Assembly: GCA_030427865.1 (NCBI GenBank)
Contig: JAUICK010000001.1
Coordinates: 62,001 to 126,000, forward strand
Source of the DNA: Bacteroidia bacterium
GTDB taxonomy: Bacteria > Bacteroidota > Bacteroidia > Flavobacteriales > Flavobacteriaceae
Direction: 5' to 3'
DNA length: 64,000 nucleotides
Shown piece by piece: positions 26,817 to 34,741 of the stretch (position 1 is its first letter; the number at the start of each line of letters is the position of its first letter). Below the pieces are notes generated by a model. It was not told the DNA's origin. It searched no databases and saw nothing but the letters and a program-made list of their open reading frames with translations. Both the position numbers and the translations under genes were made by a program.

Positions 26817-27644
26817 TTATTTTCTTCCGTTTTTGTAGGTTCCTAAAATTTTGAATTCTTCTGCCATAATTTCTATGATAGCTTTTGCCTTTTCATAATC
26901 TTGGTAATCATCAAAAGTTACATCTACAAAAAAAGAATATTTCCAAGGAGTTTCTATAACTGGTAAAGATTGAATTTTAGTTAAATTCATTTTACAATCA
27001 CTCAACACATTTAAAATGGCAGCCAAACTTCCTCTTTTATGATTCAGTTGAAATTTTAAAGATGCTTTATTTACATCTTCATTCAATACTGGTTTTTCTG
27101 TTTTTACAATTACAAAACGTGTAGAATTGTCTTTTATCGTCTGAATTTCATCTTCAATAATTACCAAATCAAAAATTTCTGCAGCTATTTTTGGTGCAAT
27201 TGCAGCTATTCCTTTTAAATTTTCTTTGGAGATTCTTTTGGCAACTTCTGCTGTATCTACATCTTCTACTAATTTAATATGAGGATGTTTTTTAAAGAAT
27301 TCTTTACATTGTAATAATGCCATTGGATGAGACCAAACTTCTTTAATATCAGCTATATCTTGACCTTTTAAAGCCATTAAATGGTGATGAATATTTAAAT
27401 ATTCTTCTGCAATGATGTGTAAATTGTTATTATCAATCAACGCATAATTAGGAATGATAGAACCAGCAATGGTGTTTTCTAAGGCCATGACTCCATAGGT
27501 TGATGAATTATCTAACAGACTATCTACCAAAACATCAAAAGACATACATTCTTTTAACTGAATGTGGTCTCCGTAAAAGTTGCGTGCCACTTTATGATGG
27601 TTTGAGCCTTCTGCTCCTTGTATGGCAATTGTTTTTTTATCCAT
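26817..27644 (-). CDS. pheA: Prephenate dehydratase
   Basis: PheA converts prephenate to phenylpyruvate, the phenylalanine branch. The 275-residue protein has the periplasmic-binding-like catalytic domain (about 1-180; IAIQGAEGSNHHKVA at the start, YGVMALENTIAGSI near 53, and the catalytic threonine motif in DNSTRFVIV near 172). A C-terminal ACT regulatory domain follows (about 190-275; FQLNHKRGSLAAILNVLSD, then SLPVIETPWKYSFFVD). The chorismate mutase is separate, in the last gene of the operon. pheA is the first structural gene; an attenuator with a Phe/Tyr-rich leader peptide lies directly upstream (27653-27784). Confidence 0.96.
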   Translation of the reverse strand: MDKKTIAIQGAEGSNHHKVARNFYGDHIQLKECMSFDVLVDSLLDNSSTYGVMALENTIAGSIIPNYALIDNNNLHIIAEEYLNIHHHLMALKGQDIADIKEVWSHPMALLQCKEFFKKHPHIKLVEDVDTAEVAKRISKENLKGIAAIAPKIAAEIFDLVIIEDEIQTIKDNSTRFVIVKTEKPVLNEDVNKASLKFQLNHKRGSLAAILNVLSDCKMNLTKIQSLPVIETPWKYSFFVDVTFDDYQDYEKAKAIIEIMAEEFKILGTYKNGRK

Positions 27645-27652
27645 TTTACATC

Positions 27653-27685
27653 AAAAAAAAAGCCTCGAAGTAAATTCGAGACTTT
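27653..27685 (-). terminator. Attenuator terminator in the pheA leader
   Basis: On the minus strand AAAGTCTCGAA (27685-27675), the loop TTTAC and TTCGAGGCTTT (27669-27659) form an 11-bp stem with one G-U pair, followed by a run of nine T. It ends 9 bases before the pheA ATG. Its position inside a leader, after a Phe/Tyr-rich peptide, marks it as an attenuator and not a gene-end terminator. Confidence 0.9.
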
Positions 27686-27726
27686 ATATATTTTATATGT
27701 TATTTAACAACATGATACAAAGTCTC
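27678..27726 (-). promoter_or_regulatory. Antiterminator pairing in the pheA leader
   Basis: GAGACTTTGTAT (minus strand 27726-27715, inside leader codons 20-24) can pair with ATATAAAGTCTC (27689-27678) over 12 bases, one of them G-U. The second segment includes most of the terminator's left arm, so the two structures exclude each other. A ribosome waiting at the Phe/Tyr codons (27760-27737) leaves the first segment free; one at the leader stop (27706-27704) covers most of it. Confidence 0.85.
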
Positions 27727-27784
27727 TCCTCTTATTAAAAAAATAAAAGTAAAAATAGAAACGTGTCCAAGTTGTGTTTAACAT
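27704..27784 (-). CDS. Phe/Tyr-rich leader peptide of the pheA operon (26 residues)
   Basis: This short frame starts ATG at 27784, about 24 bases after the promoter's -7 box, and ends TAA at 27704. The peptide reads MLNTTWTR, then FYFYFYFF (codons 9-16), then NKRRDFVSCC. Eight consecutive codons for the two end products of the operon cannot reasonably be chance. Together with the terminator and antiterminator it makes a classical ribosome-mediated attenuator: scarce charged tRNA-Phe or tRNA-Tyr stalls the ribosome, frees the antiterminator and lets RNA polymerase enter pheA. Its only role is probably to be translated. No Shine-Dalgarno is visible, which is normal in this phylum. Confidence 0.9.
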   Translation of the reverse strand: MLNTTWTRFYFYFYFFNKRRDFVSCC

Positions 27785-27807
27785 CTTAATTCTCTTGCTT
27801 TGAGCAA

Positions 27808-27838
27808 CAAATCTAAAGATTAAATTGATATAAACAAA
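27808..27838 (-). promoter_or_regulatory. Full consensus promoter of the pheA operon, TTTG-N19-TAGATTTG
   Basis: On the minus strand TTTG (27838-27835), exactly 19 bases, then TAGATTTG (27815-27808) match the Bacteroidota TTG-N19-TAnnTTTG consensus. Transcription would start about 20 bases before the leader-peptide ATG at 27784. The remaining 108 bases up to 27946 hold no other clear feature. Confidence 0.85.
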
Positions 27839-27946
27839 TTATATCTCCTCTTTTATAAAAGATTTGACAATTTGATAAAAACTTATTAGAATTTAGTTGC
27901 TGGTTTATTATAATTCTCAAAAAAACCAATTTTAAAACGGTAAAGT

Positions 27947-29443
27947 CTAAATTTCAAACCATTCTTTTACCAACTGTTTTTCAATTGGCTCTACTGTTTT
28001 ATGGTAATAATCGTTTTTAATTGCGTCATATTGATAGTCTTTAGACCATTCTTTAATATTTTCTGATAAACCCTTTAAAGATTCACAGATAAAATGCAAC
28101 TCTTCTGAAGTAATAGTTGGATGAATAGACAAACGAACCCAACCTGGTTTTTGTGTGTTGCAACCGTGTAAAATTTCGTCCTTAATTCTGTTGGAAGTTT
28201 CTTGATCTACATTTAGTAAAAAATGTCCATACGTCCCTGCACAAGAACAACCTCCTCTGGTTTGAATTCCGAATCTATCATTCAATAATTTTACGACTAA
28301 ATTAAAGTGATATTTTTCAAAATAGAAAGAAAAGATACTCAACCTATCTTTATGATTCGGTGCTAAAATTTTTACTTCTGGTAAGCTTTCTAAAGTTTTA
28401 AAAACAATTGTATTAATTTCATCTTCTCTTTTCTTGATGTTATTAACTCCCATTTTCTCTTTCAACTGAACAGATAAAGCAATTTTAATTGTCTGTAAAA
28501 AACCTGGTGTACCTCCATCTTCTCTGGTTTCTACATCATCAAAATAATCGTGTTCTCCCCAAGGATTTGTATAACTTACTGTACCTCCTCCTGGATTATC
28601 TGGAATGGTGTTTTTATACAATTTTTTATTAAAAATTAAGACTCCAGCACTTCCTGGACCTCCTAAAAATTTATGTGGAGAAAAGAAAATAGCATCTAAA
28701 TACTCCTCTTCGTTTTCTGGATGCATATCAATATCTACATAAGGTGCACAACAAGCAAAATCTACAAAACACAATCCATTGTATTTATGAATCATTTTGG
28801 CAACTTCATGATAAGGTGTTTTAATACCTGTAACATTAGAACAAGAAGTTATTGAAGCTATTTTTATATTTCTATCCTGATGTTTTTGAATGCATTTTTC
28901 AAACTCTTTTAAGCATAACAAACCTTCATCATCACAAGGTACCACTTCTACATCTGCAATGGTTTCTAACCAAGAAGTTTGATTTGAGTGATGCTCCATG
29001 TGCGATACAAAAACAATTGGTCTTAGCTCTTCTGGAATAGTGGTGTGTTCTTTTAAGTTTTCGGCAACTTTTAATCCTAAAATTCGTTGGAATTTATTAA
29101 CAACTCCAGTCATTCCAGAACCTGTTGTAATTAAAACATCATCGTCTGTTGCATTAACATGTTTTTTAATAATTTTACGAGCTTCATGATAAGCCAAGGT
29201 CATTGCAGCTCCAGAAGTTGATGTTTCTGTATGTGTGTTGGCAACAAAAGGACCAAATTGATTTAATAACTTATCTTCTATGGGCGCATATAATCTTCCG
29301 CTTGCGGTCCAATCTGTATAAATCAGTTTTTGCTCTCCATAAGGAGACTGAAAGGTTTGATTGATACCTACAATATTTTTTCTAAATTGATTAAAATATT
29401 GCTCTAAATCTGATTTTACTTTATTTTCTTTTGCTGAAATCAT
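27947..29443 (-). CDS. Class V aminotransferase-fold PLP enzyme (cysteine desulfurase-like)
   Basis: A 498-residue PLP enzyme, longer than typical SufS/NifS (about 400). The cofactor lysine lies in FFSPHKFLGGPGSAG (about residue 244), and HMEHHSNQTSW near 148 and DFACCAPYVDIDMHPE near 219 are class V signatures. A cysteine in QTRGGCSCAGTYGH near 388 sits where cysteine desulfurases hold their persulfide cysteine. A desulfurase or selenocysteine lyase-like role is possible but not shown. No suf or isc genes are adjacent. It is upstream of the aromatic operon on the same strand, but the consensus promoter between them argues for a separate unit. Confidence 0.8.
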   Translation of the reverse strand: MISAKENKVKSDLEQYFNQFRKNIVGINQTFQSPYGEQKLIYTDWTASGRLYAPIEDKLLNQFGPFVANTHTETSTSGAAMTLAYHEARKIIKKHVNATDDDVLITTGSGMTGVVNKFQRILGLKVAENLKEHTTIPEELRPIVFVSHMEHHSNQTSWLETIADVEVVPCDDEGLLCLKEFEKCIQKHQDRNIKIASITSCSNVTGIKTPYHEVAKMIHKYNGLCFVDFACCAPYVDIDMHPENEEEYLDAIFFSPHKFLGGPGSAGVLIFNKKLYKNTIPDNPGGGTVSYTNPWGEHDYFDDVETREDGGTPGFLQTIKIALSVQLKEKMGVNNIKKREDEINTIVFKTLESLPEVKILAPNHKDRLSIFSFYFEKYHFNLVVKLLNDRFGIQTRGGCSCAGTYGHFLLNVDQETSNRIKDEILHGCNTQKPGWVRLSIHPTITSEELHFICESLKGLSENIKEWSKDYQYDAIKNDYYHKTVEPIEKQLVKEWFEI

Positions 29444-29492
29444 ACTTATAAAAGATTTACAAAATCTATATTCAAAAATAAGGATTTAAAAT

Positions 29493-31523
29493 TTACTCTT
29501 TCTTCATATTCTTAAAAACCTCTAATCCACATTCTAAAAACTGTGCATACTTATTTTCATCTGGTGTATAGCCAACAGCCTGATTTAAAATTTTTGTACC
29601 ATCAGCATTTAATAAAACATAATATGGTTGCGAGTTTGTTTTAAAGAATTGTGTTTGAAAATTTGCCCATTTATGACCGTAATTTTCTAATTTTCTTGTA
29701 CCTCCATTGACTCTATTTACTAAAATTTGTTCTTCTTTTGGCAGTTGTTTTTTATCATCTACGTACAAAGAAATTAAAACATAATCGTTTCTTAAATAGT
29801 TGTCTATTTTTGCAATTGGCCAAACGTGTTCTTCCATTTTTCTGCAATTTACACAAGCATAACCTGTAAAATCTAACAAAATTGGTTTGTTTACTTTTTT
29901 AGCATAAGCAATACCCGTTTTTAAATCTTTAAAGCAGTCTAAATTGTTAGGACACTCATTTGGATACAGAAAACTATAGCCAACTGGAGGTGCTAAACCA
30001 CTTAATAAAGTTAAAGGTGTAAACGTGTTTGTTTCTTTATTTACTCTAAAACCAGAAGCTAAATAAATAACAAAGGATGCTACTAAAATACCTCCTGCAA
30101 TTCTTGAAAATGATAGTTTCTTTATTGGAGAATCGTGTGGAAACTTAATTTTACCAAATAAATACAATGCTAAACCTGCAAAAATTAAAATCCATAAAAT
30201 TAAAAAAGGTTCTATTTTTAGGATATTCCAATGTGCAACTAAATCTGCATTTGATAGGAATTTAAAGGCTAAAGCTAGTTCTAAAAATCCTAAGATTACT
30301 TTTGTTGTATTTAGCCAACCTCCAGATTTTGGCAAAGCATTCATCATATTAGGAAACATTGCAAACAAAGCAAATGGCAATCCTAATGAAACTCCAAAAC
30401 CAGCCATACCTGCTGTTAATTGCCAAGCACCACCATCTGCAGTTAAAGAGCCTGCCAATAAAGAACCTAATATGGGTCCTGTACATGAAAAAGAAACAAT
30501 TGCTAAGGTTAATGCCATAAAAAAGATGCCTACAAAACCACCCGAACTTTCTGCTTCTGTTGTTTTTGAAGTCCAACTTGATGGTAATGTTAACTCATAA
30601 TAACCAAAGAATGAAAATGCGAAAAACACAAAAATGGCAAAGAAAATAACGTTGAGCCAAATGTTGGTTGAAATCTCATTAAGGATATCTGGGTTTACAG
30701 AATCTAACAAATGAAAAGGTACGCTTAAAATTACGTAAACCGCAAAAATAAAGAAGCCATATAGTAAAGCTTTGGAAATTCCTGAGCTTCTATTTTTATC
30801 ACTTTTTTTTGTAAAAAAACTAACCGTTAAAGGTATCATAGGAAACACACATGGTGTTAATAATGCTAACAACCCGCCTAAAAAACCCAATCCAAAAATA
30901 CTCCAGAGCGATTTTCCACCACTTTGAATTTCTGATGAATTTGAAATTACTTCTTTTTCACATTTCATTTTCGAAAAAGTAATGTCATTGGTATCTAAAC
31001 CGTAAAGTAGTTTATTTGTAATTTTATTGTTTACTACGACTTCTATGTTTGATTTATCTACACCTAAACCTTGCGTATTTTTTAGTTGAAATATCAAATC
31101 AATTTCTGTAGGTGCTAAACACTTTGTATCATCACACACCATAAATTCTACAGTTGCATTTACAACATTTATAGCCCCTTCTATTTTTACTTTTTGCTTA
31201 AAAGTAGCTTTATTTTCAAAGAATTTGATTTTCATTCCAAATACTGGATCATCCACTGTGTGTCCATCATCTTCAGATGTTTTTCCTACTAAATTGATTT
31301 TCCCATTGGCAGTATCATAGATAAACCTGGTAGGAATTGGGCCATCTTCAGGTACAGATTGCGAATATAAATGCCAACCTTTTTCTATTGTAGCTTCAGT
31401 AATTAAGGTGTATTCTGTATCAGTAATTTTTTGAACTGATGTAGACCATTTTAATGGATCTTCGATTTGAGAAAAAACTCCTAAACTTAAAAAAAAGAAT
31501 AAAAAGACGAATTGCTTTTTCAT
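29493..31523 (-). CDS. dsbD: Thiol:disulfide interchange protein DsbD-like
   Basis: I take the methionine at 31523 (MKKQFVFLFFFLSLGVFSQ, a clear signal peptide); the frame runs 16 codons further up. The 676-residue product has three parts. There is an N-terminal periplasmic domain (about 25-175) with the pair in VCDDTKCLAPTE near 130, and a CcdA-like membrane domain of eight or so helices (about 210-500; GGLLALLTPCVFPMIPLTV and SFSCTGPILGS hold the membrane cysteines). A C-terminal thioredoxin-like domain carries YACVNCRKMEEHVWP near 565. DsbD carries electrons from cytoplasmic thioredoxin to periplasmic disulfide reductases. It is a single gene. Confidence 0.92.
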   Translation of the reverse strand: MKKQFVFLFFFLSLGVFSQIEDPLKWSTSVQKITDTEYTLITEATIEKGWHLYSQSVPEDGPIPTRFIYDTANGKINLVGKTSEDDGHTVDDPVFGMKIKFFENKATFKQKVKIEGAINVVNATVEFMVCDDTKCLAPTEIDLIFQLKNTQGLGVDKSNIEVVVNNKITNKLLYGLDTNDITFSKMKCEKEVISNSSEIQSGGKSLWSIFGLGFLGGLLALLTPCVFPMIPLTVSFFTKKSDKNRSSGISKALLYGFFIFAVYVILSVPFHLLDSVNPDILNEISTNIWLNVIFFAIFVFFAFSFFGYYELTLPSSWTSKTTEAESSGGFVGIFFMALTLAIVSFSCTGPILGSLLAGSLTADGGAWQLTAGMAGFGVSLGLPFALFAMFPNMMNALPKSGGWLNTTKVILGFLELALAFKFLSNADLVAHWNILKIEPFLILWILIFAGLALYLFGKIKFPHDSPIKKLSFSRIAGGILVASFVIYLASGFRVNKETNTFTPLTLLSGLAPPVGYSFLYPNECPNNLDCFKDLKTGIAYAKKVNKPILLDFTGYACVNCRKMEEHVWPIAKIDNYLRNDYVLISLYVDDKKQLPKEEQILVNRVNGGTRKLENYGHKWANFQTQFFKTNSQPYYVLLNADGTKILNQAVGYTPDENKYAQFLECGLEVFKNMKKE

Positions 31524-31573
31524 ATATAAACTCTGTAATTGTTTAACAAGAAAATAAAATTTGATTTTCAAAT

Positions 31574-31581
31574 CAAAGATA
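31574..31581 (-). promoter_or_regulatory. -7 box TATCTTTG (minus strand) for dsbD
   Basis: CAAAGATA on the plus strand reads TATCTTTG on the minus strand, 50 bases before the chosen start at 31523. It overlaps the beginning of the longer open frame and so supports the shorter start. Confidence 0.5.
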
Positions 31582-31648
31582 ATTAATTCGCAAAGACAAA
31601 GTTTATTTAAAAAAGTATTTAACTTTTAAAAAAGCTTAAAACTAATGC

Positions 31649-31678
31649 AAAAAAAAGAGTAACCATTTCTGATTACTC
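31649..31678 (-). terminator. Terminator after the initiator tRNA gene
   Basis: On the minus strand GAGTAA (31678-31673), a 10-base loop and TTACTC (31662-31657) are followed by eight T. It starts 7 bases after the tRNA 3' end. Confidence 0.85.
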
Positions 31679-31684
31679 ATTTTG

Positions 31685-31757
<73 letters not shown>

Positions 31758-31855
31758 ATTTGGACTGCAAATATACGATACAATGTAAGTAAAAACCAAA
31801 CTTTATTTTAATTATTTTTTAATCTCTTAAATTCTAATGAACTATAAAAACTAAT

Positions 31856-31863
31856 TATCTTTG
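31856..31863 (+). promoter_or_regulatory. -7 box TATCTTTG directly before era
   Basis: A full match to TAnnTTTG ends 4 bases before the era ATG at 31868, so the transcript is expected to be leaderless or nearly so. Confidence 0.6.
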
Positions 31864-31867
31864 CCAA

Positions 31868-32752
31868 ATGATACATAAAGCTGGTTTTGTAAATATAATT
31901 GGAAATCCTAATGTGGGTAAATCTACACTGATGAACGCTTTGGTTGGTGAAAAACTCTCAATTATTACACCAAAAGCACAAACCACAAGACATCGAATTT
32001 TAGGAATAGTAAATCACGAGGAATATCAAATCGTCTTTTCTGACACGCCAGGAATTATAAAACCCGCATACGAGTTACAAGCATCTATGATGGATTTTGT
32101 AAAATCTGCTTTAGACGATGCTGATGTTTTGGTATATATGGTTGAAGTAGGCGAAAAAGAACTCAAAAATGAAGCTTTTTTCAATAAAATTATCAATAGT
32201 AAAATTCCAGTGATTTTATTATTGAATAAAATTGACAAATCAAACAAAGAAGAAGTTGATGAAAAAATTGCTTATTGGCGAGACAAAGTTCCAAATTCTT
32301 TTGTGTACGTAATTTCTGCTTTAGAAAAGTTTAATGTAGATGCCGTTTTTTATAAGATTATAGAATTACTTCCAGAAGGACCTCCTTTTTATCCTAAAGA
32401 CCAATTAACAGATAAACCAGAACGTTTTTTTGTGAATGAAAAAATTAGAGAAAAAATTTTAACACATTACAAAAAAGAAATCCCGTATTCTGTAGAGGTA
32501 GAAACCGAAAGTTTTATTGAAGAAGAAAGTATTGTTCGTATTCGTTCTATAATTATGGTAGAGCGTGATACTCAAAAAGGAATTATTATTGGTCATAAAG
32601 GTTCTGCTATAAAGCGTGTGGGAGCAGAAGCAAGAAAAGATTTAGAGCGTTTTTTTCAGAAAAAAGTTTTTATAGAATTGTATGTAAAAGTGAATAAAAA
32701 TTGGCGAAGCGATAAAAACCAATTAAAACGATTTGGCTACAATCAAAGCTAA
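31868..32752 (+). CDS. era: GTPase Era
   Basis: Era binds the 3' end of 16S rRNA and takes part in 30S assembly. The 294-residue protein has the P-loop GNPNVGKST (about residue 12-20), the switch II DTPGIIKP near 59, NKID near 119 and a C-terminal KH RNA-binding domain with the loop IIIGHKGSAIKRVG near 238-251. Length and order are standard. The gene is single. Its stop codon TAA shares bases with the TAG of the convergent membrane protein gene (4-base overlap). The -7 box ends 4 bases before the start codon. Confidence 0.98.
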   Translation: MIHKAGFVNIIGNPNVGKSTLMNALVGEKLSIITPKAQTTRHRILGIVNHEEYQIVFSDTPGIIKPAYELQASMMDFVKSALDDADVLVYMVEVGEKELKNEAFFNKIINSKIPVILLLNKIDKSNKEEVDEKIAYWRDKVPNSFVYVISALEKFNVDAVFYKIIELLPEGPPFYPKDQLTDKPERFFVNEKIREKILTHYKKEIPYSVEVETESFIEEESIVRIRSIIMVERDTQKGIIIGHKGSAIKRVGAEARKDLERFFQKKVFIELYVKVNKNWRSDKNQLKRFGYNQS

Positions 32753-33273
32753 TTATTTATAATATTGATTAAAAAATCGTGTAATTCTTTCATTTGATTT
32801 TTACCTGTGTCTTTTCCTATTTTTCCTAAAAAATACAATAACACCCAAATTAATGGCAATGCAACCAACATTGCAATTGGAAAAATTAAACTTTCATCTA
32901 AACGATATCTTACATAAGCCATCACACCAAAACCTAAAAACATTGTTGCTACAACAAAATGGACAAACATAAATAAGGTCCAAACTTGAGGTTTTGGTCC
33001 AAATAATCCTTTTATGATTGATGATTTTTCATCTACTTTTACAACTTCAAAATGCAATTGAGGAGACCAAAAATGACTTTTATTTTCTGGGATATCAATA
33101 AAAACGTGTCCATCTACTACTCTATTTTTGTATACACAATCATCACTTTTTAAATGATTCATAATTCTTTGCAATAACTTTTCTGAGTTTTCTTGAATGT
33201 CAATAGAAAACCTTGGACGTAAATTAATTTCACTATTCCTTTTTTCAATCAATAAATTGTTATTATCACTCAT
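32749..33273 (-). CDS. Conserved membrane protein of unknown function, two helices
   Basis: A 174-residue protein. Residues 1-100 are soluble and contain a mixed alpha/beta pattern (RFSIDIQENSEKLLQRIMNH, then VVDGHVFIDIPENKSHFWSP). Then two hydrophobic helices follow, at about 99-120 (LFMFVHFVVATMFLGFGVMAY) and 131-150 (PIAMLVALPLIWVLLYFLG), and a short charged tail. I recognise similar proteins in Flavobacteriia next to era and der, but no named function. It lies between era and der on the opposite strand and overlaps the era stop codon by 4 bases. Confidence 0.75.
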   Translation of the reverse strand: MSDNNNLLIEKRNSEINLRPRFSIDIQENSEKLLQRIMNHLKSDDCVYKNRVVDGHVFIDIPENKSHFWSPQLHFEVVKVDEKSSIIKGLFGPKPQVWTLFMFVHFVVATMFLGFGVMAYVRYRLDESLIFPIAMLVALPLIWVLLYFLGKIGKDTGKNQMKELHDFLINIINN

Positions 33274-33328
33274 AATACAACTTTTTTAAACTGTTTAAAT
33301 TTACAATTATTTATCATATAGTAAATTG

Positions 33329-33336
33329 TATCTTTG
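33329..33336 (+). promoter_or_regulatory. -7 box TATCTTTG for der
   Basis: Full match to TAnnTTTG, 18 bases before the ATG at 33355. It overlaps the TTG at 33334 that would extend the reading frame, which argues that the ATG is the real start. Confidence 0.6.
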
Positions 33337-33354
33337 CAAAAAATTACAATTCAA

Positions 33355-34665
33355 ATGAATAGCATAGTTGCCATTGTAGGAAGACCAAATGTTGGAAAGT
33401 CGACACTTTTTAACAGATTGGTTCAAAGAAGAGAAGCAATTGTAGATTCTGTTAGCGGAGTTACAAGAGATAGACATTATGGAAAATCTGACTGGAATGG
33501 AAAAGATTTTTCTGTGATAGATACAGGTGGTTATATTGTGGGTTCTGACGATATTTTTGAAGGTGAAATTAGAAAACAAGTTGCTCTTGCAATTGATGAA
33601 GCAGATATTATTGTTTTTGTGGTTGATGTCGAAGAAGGAATCACTCCTATGGACGCAGAAGTTGCAAAACTTTTACGAAAAGTAAAAAAACCCATTTTTA
33701 TTGCTGTTAATAAAGTTGATAATGCAATGAGAGCTGCTGATGCAGTTGAATTTTACAATTTAGGTTTAGGCGATTATCATACAATTTCATCCATAAACGG
33801 TTCTGGAACTGGAGATTTATTAGATGCTTTGGCAGAAAAAATGCCAGAACCAGAAGCAATAGATTTAGAAAAAGAAGAGTTACCAAGATTTGCTGTTGTT
33901 GGAAGACCAAATGCAGGAAAATCATCATTTATAAATGCTTTAATTGGAGAAGACAGAAATATTGTAACCAATATTGCAGGTACCACAAGAGATGCTATTG
34001 ATACAAAGTACAACAGATTTGGTTTTGATTTTAATTTGGTAGATACAGCAGGAATCAGAAAAAAATCGAGAGTAAAAGAAGATTTAGAGTTTTACTCTGT
34101 AATGCGTGCAGTTCGCTCTATAGAATATTCTGATGTAATTATTTTAGTAGTAGATGCTACTCGTGGTTTTGAAGGTCAAGATCAAAATATTTTTTGGTTA
34201 GCAGAAAAGAATAGAAAAGGTATTGTTATCTTAATTAATAAATGGGATTTAATCGAGAAAGAAACCAACACCATGCGCGATTTCGAAGCAATGGTTCGAA
34301 AACAAATAGAGCCATTTACAGATGTACCAATTGTATTTATTTCTGCATTAACAAAACAGCGTTTATTTAAAGCAATAGAAACTGCTGTAGAAGTTTTTGA
34401 AAATAGAAAAAACAGAATCTCTACAAGCAAATTTAACGAGACAATGTTAGAAGTGGTAAAAAACTATCCACCACCAGCCATAAAAGGCAAGTTTGTAAAA
34501 ATTAAATACTGTATGCAATTACCAACACCAACACCGCAATTTGCATTCTTTTGTAATTTACCTCAATATGTAAAAGACCCTTACAAACGTTTTGTAGAAA
34601 ATAAATTAAGAGAAATTTACAATTTTACAGGAATTCCGATTACCATTTATTTTAGACAGAAATAA
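33355..34665 (+). CDS. der: Ribosome biogenesis GTPase Der
   Basis: Der is a tandem GTPase acting on 50S assembly. I use the ATG at 33355 ([17 protein letters not shown]). It gives the usual 436 residues, whereas a TTG start 21 bases upstream would lie inside the promoter. The first G domain has GRPNVGKST near 9 and NKVD near 118; the second has GRPNAGKSS near 182, DTAGIRKKS near 229 and NKWD near 294. The C-terminal KH-like domain spans about 350-436. It is transcribed alone between two genes of unknown function. Confidence 0.98.
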   Translation: MNSIVAIVGRPNVGKSTLFNRLVQRREAIVDSVSGVTRDRHYGKSDWNGKDFSVIDTGGYIVGSDDIFEGEIRKQVALAIDEADIIVFVVDVEEGITPMDAEVAKLLRKVKKPIFIAVNKVDNAMRAADAVEFYNLGLGDYHTISSINGSGTGDLLDALAEKMPEPEAIDLEKEELPRFAVVGRPNAGKSSFINALIGEDRNIVTNIAGTTRDAIDTKYNRFGFDFNLVDTAGIRKKSRVKEDLEFYSVMRAVRSIEYSDVIILVVDATRGFEGQDQNIFWLAEKNRKGIVILINKWDLIEKETNTMRDFEAMVRKQIEPFTDVPIVFISALTKQRLFKAIETAVEVFENRKNRISTSKFNETMLEVVKNYPPPAIKGKFVKIKYCMQLPTPTPQFAFFCNLPQYVKDPYKRFVENKLREIYNFTGIPITIYFRQK

Positions 34666-34741
34666 CCATTTATTTTTTTGTTTGTATCTTTCTTTCTTAA
34701 AGCACGTCTAAAATAATAGGCTATTTTAAAATTTTTGAACA

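Noticed and set aside
33334..33354. Upstream TTG extension of der by 7 codons
   Set aside because: It overlaps the -7 box TATCTTTG; the ATG at 33355 gives the standard Der N-terminus and length.
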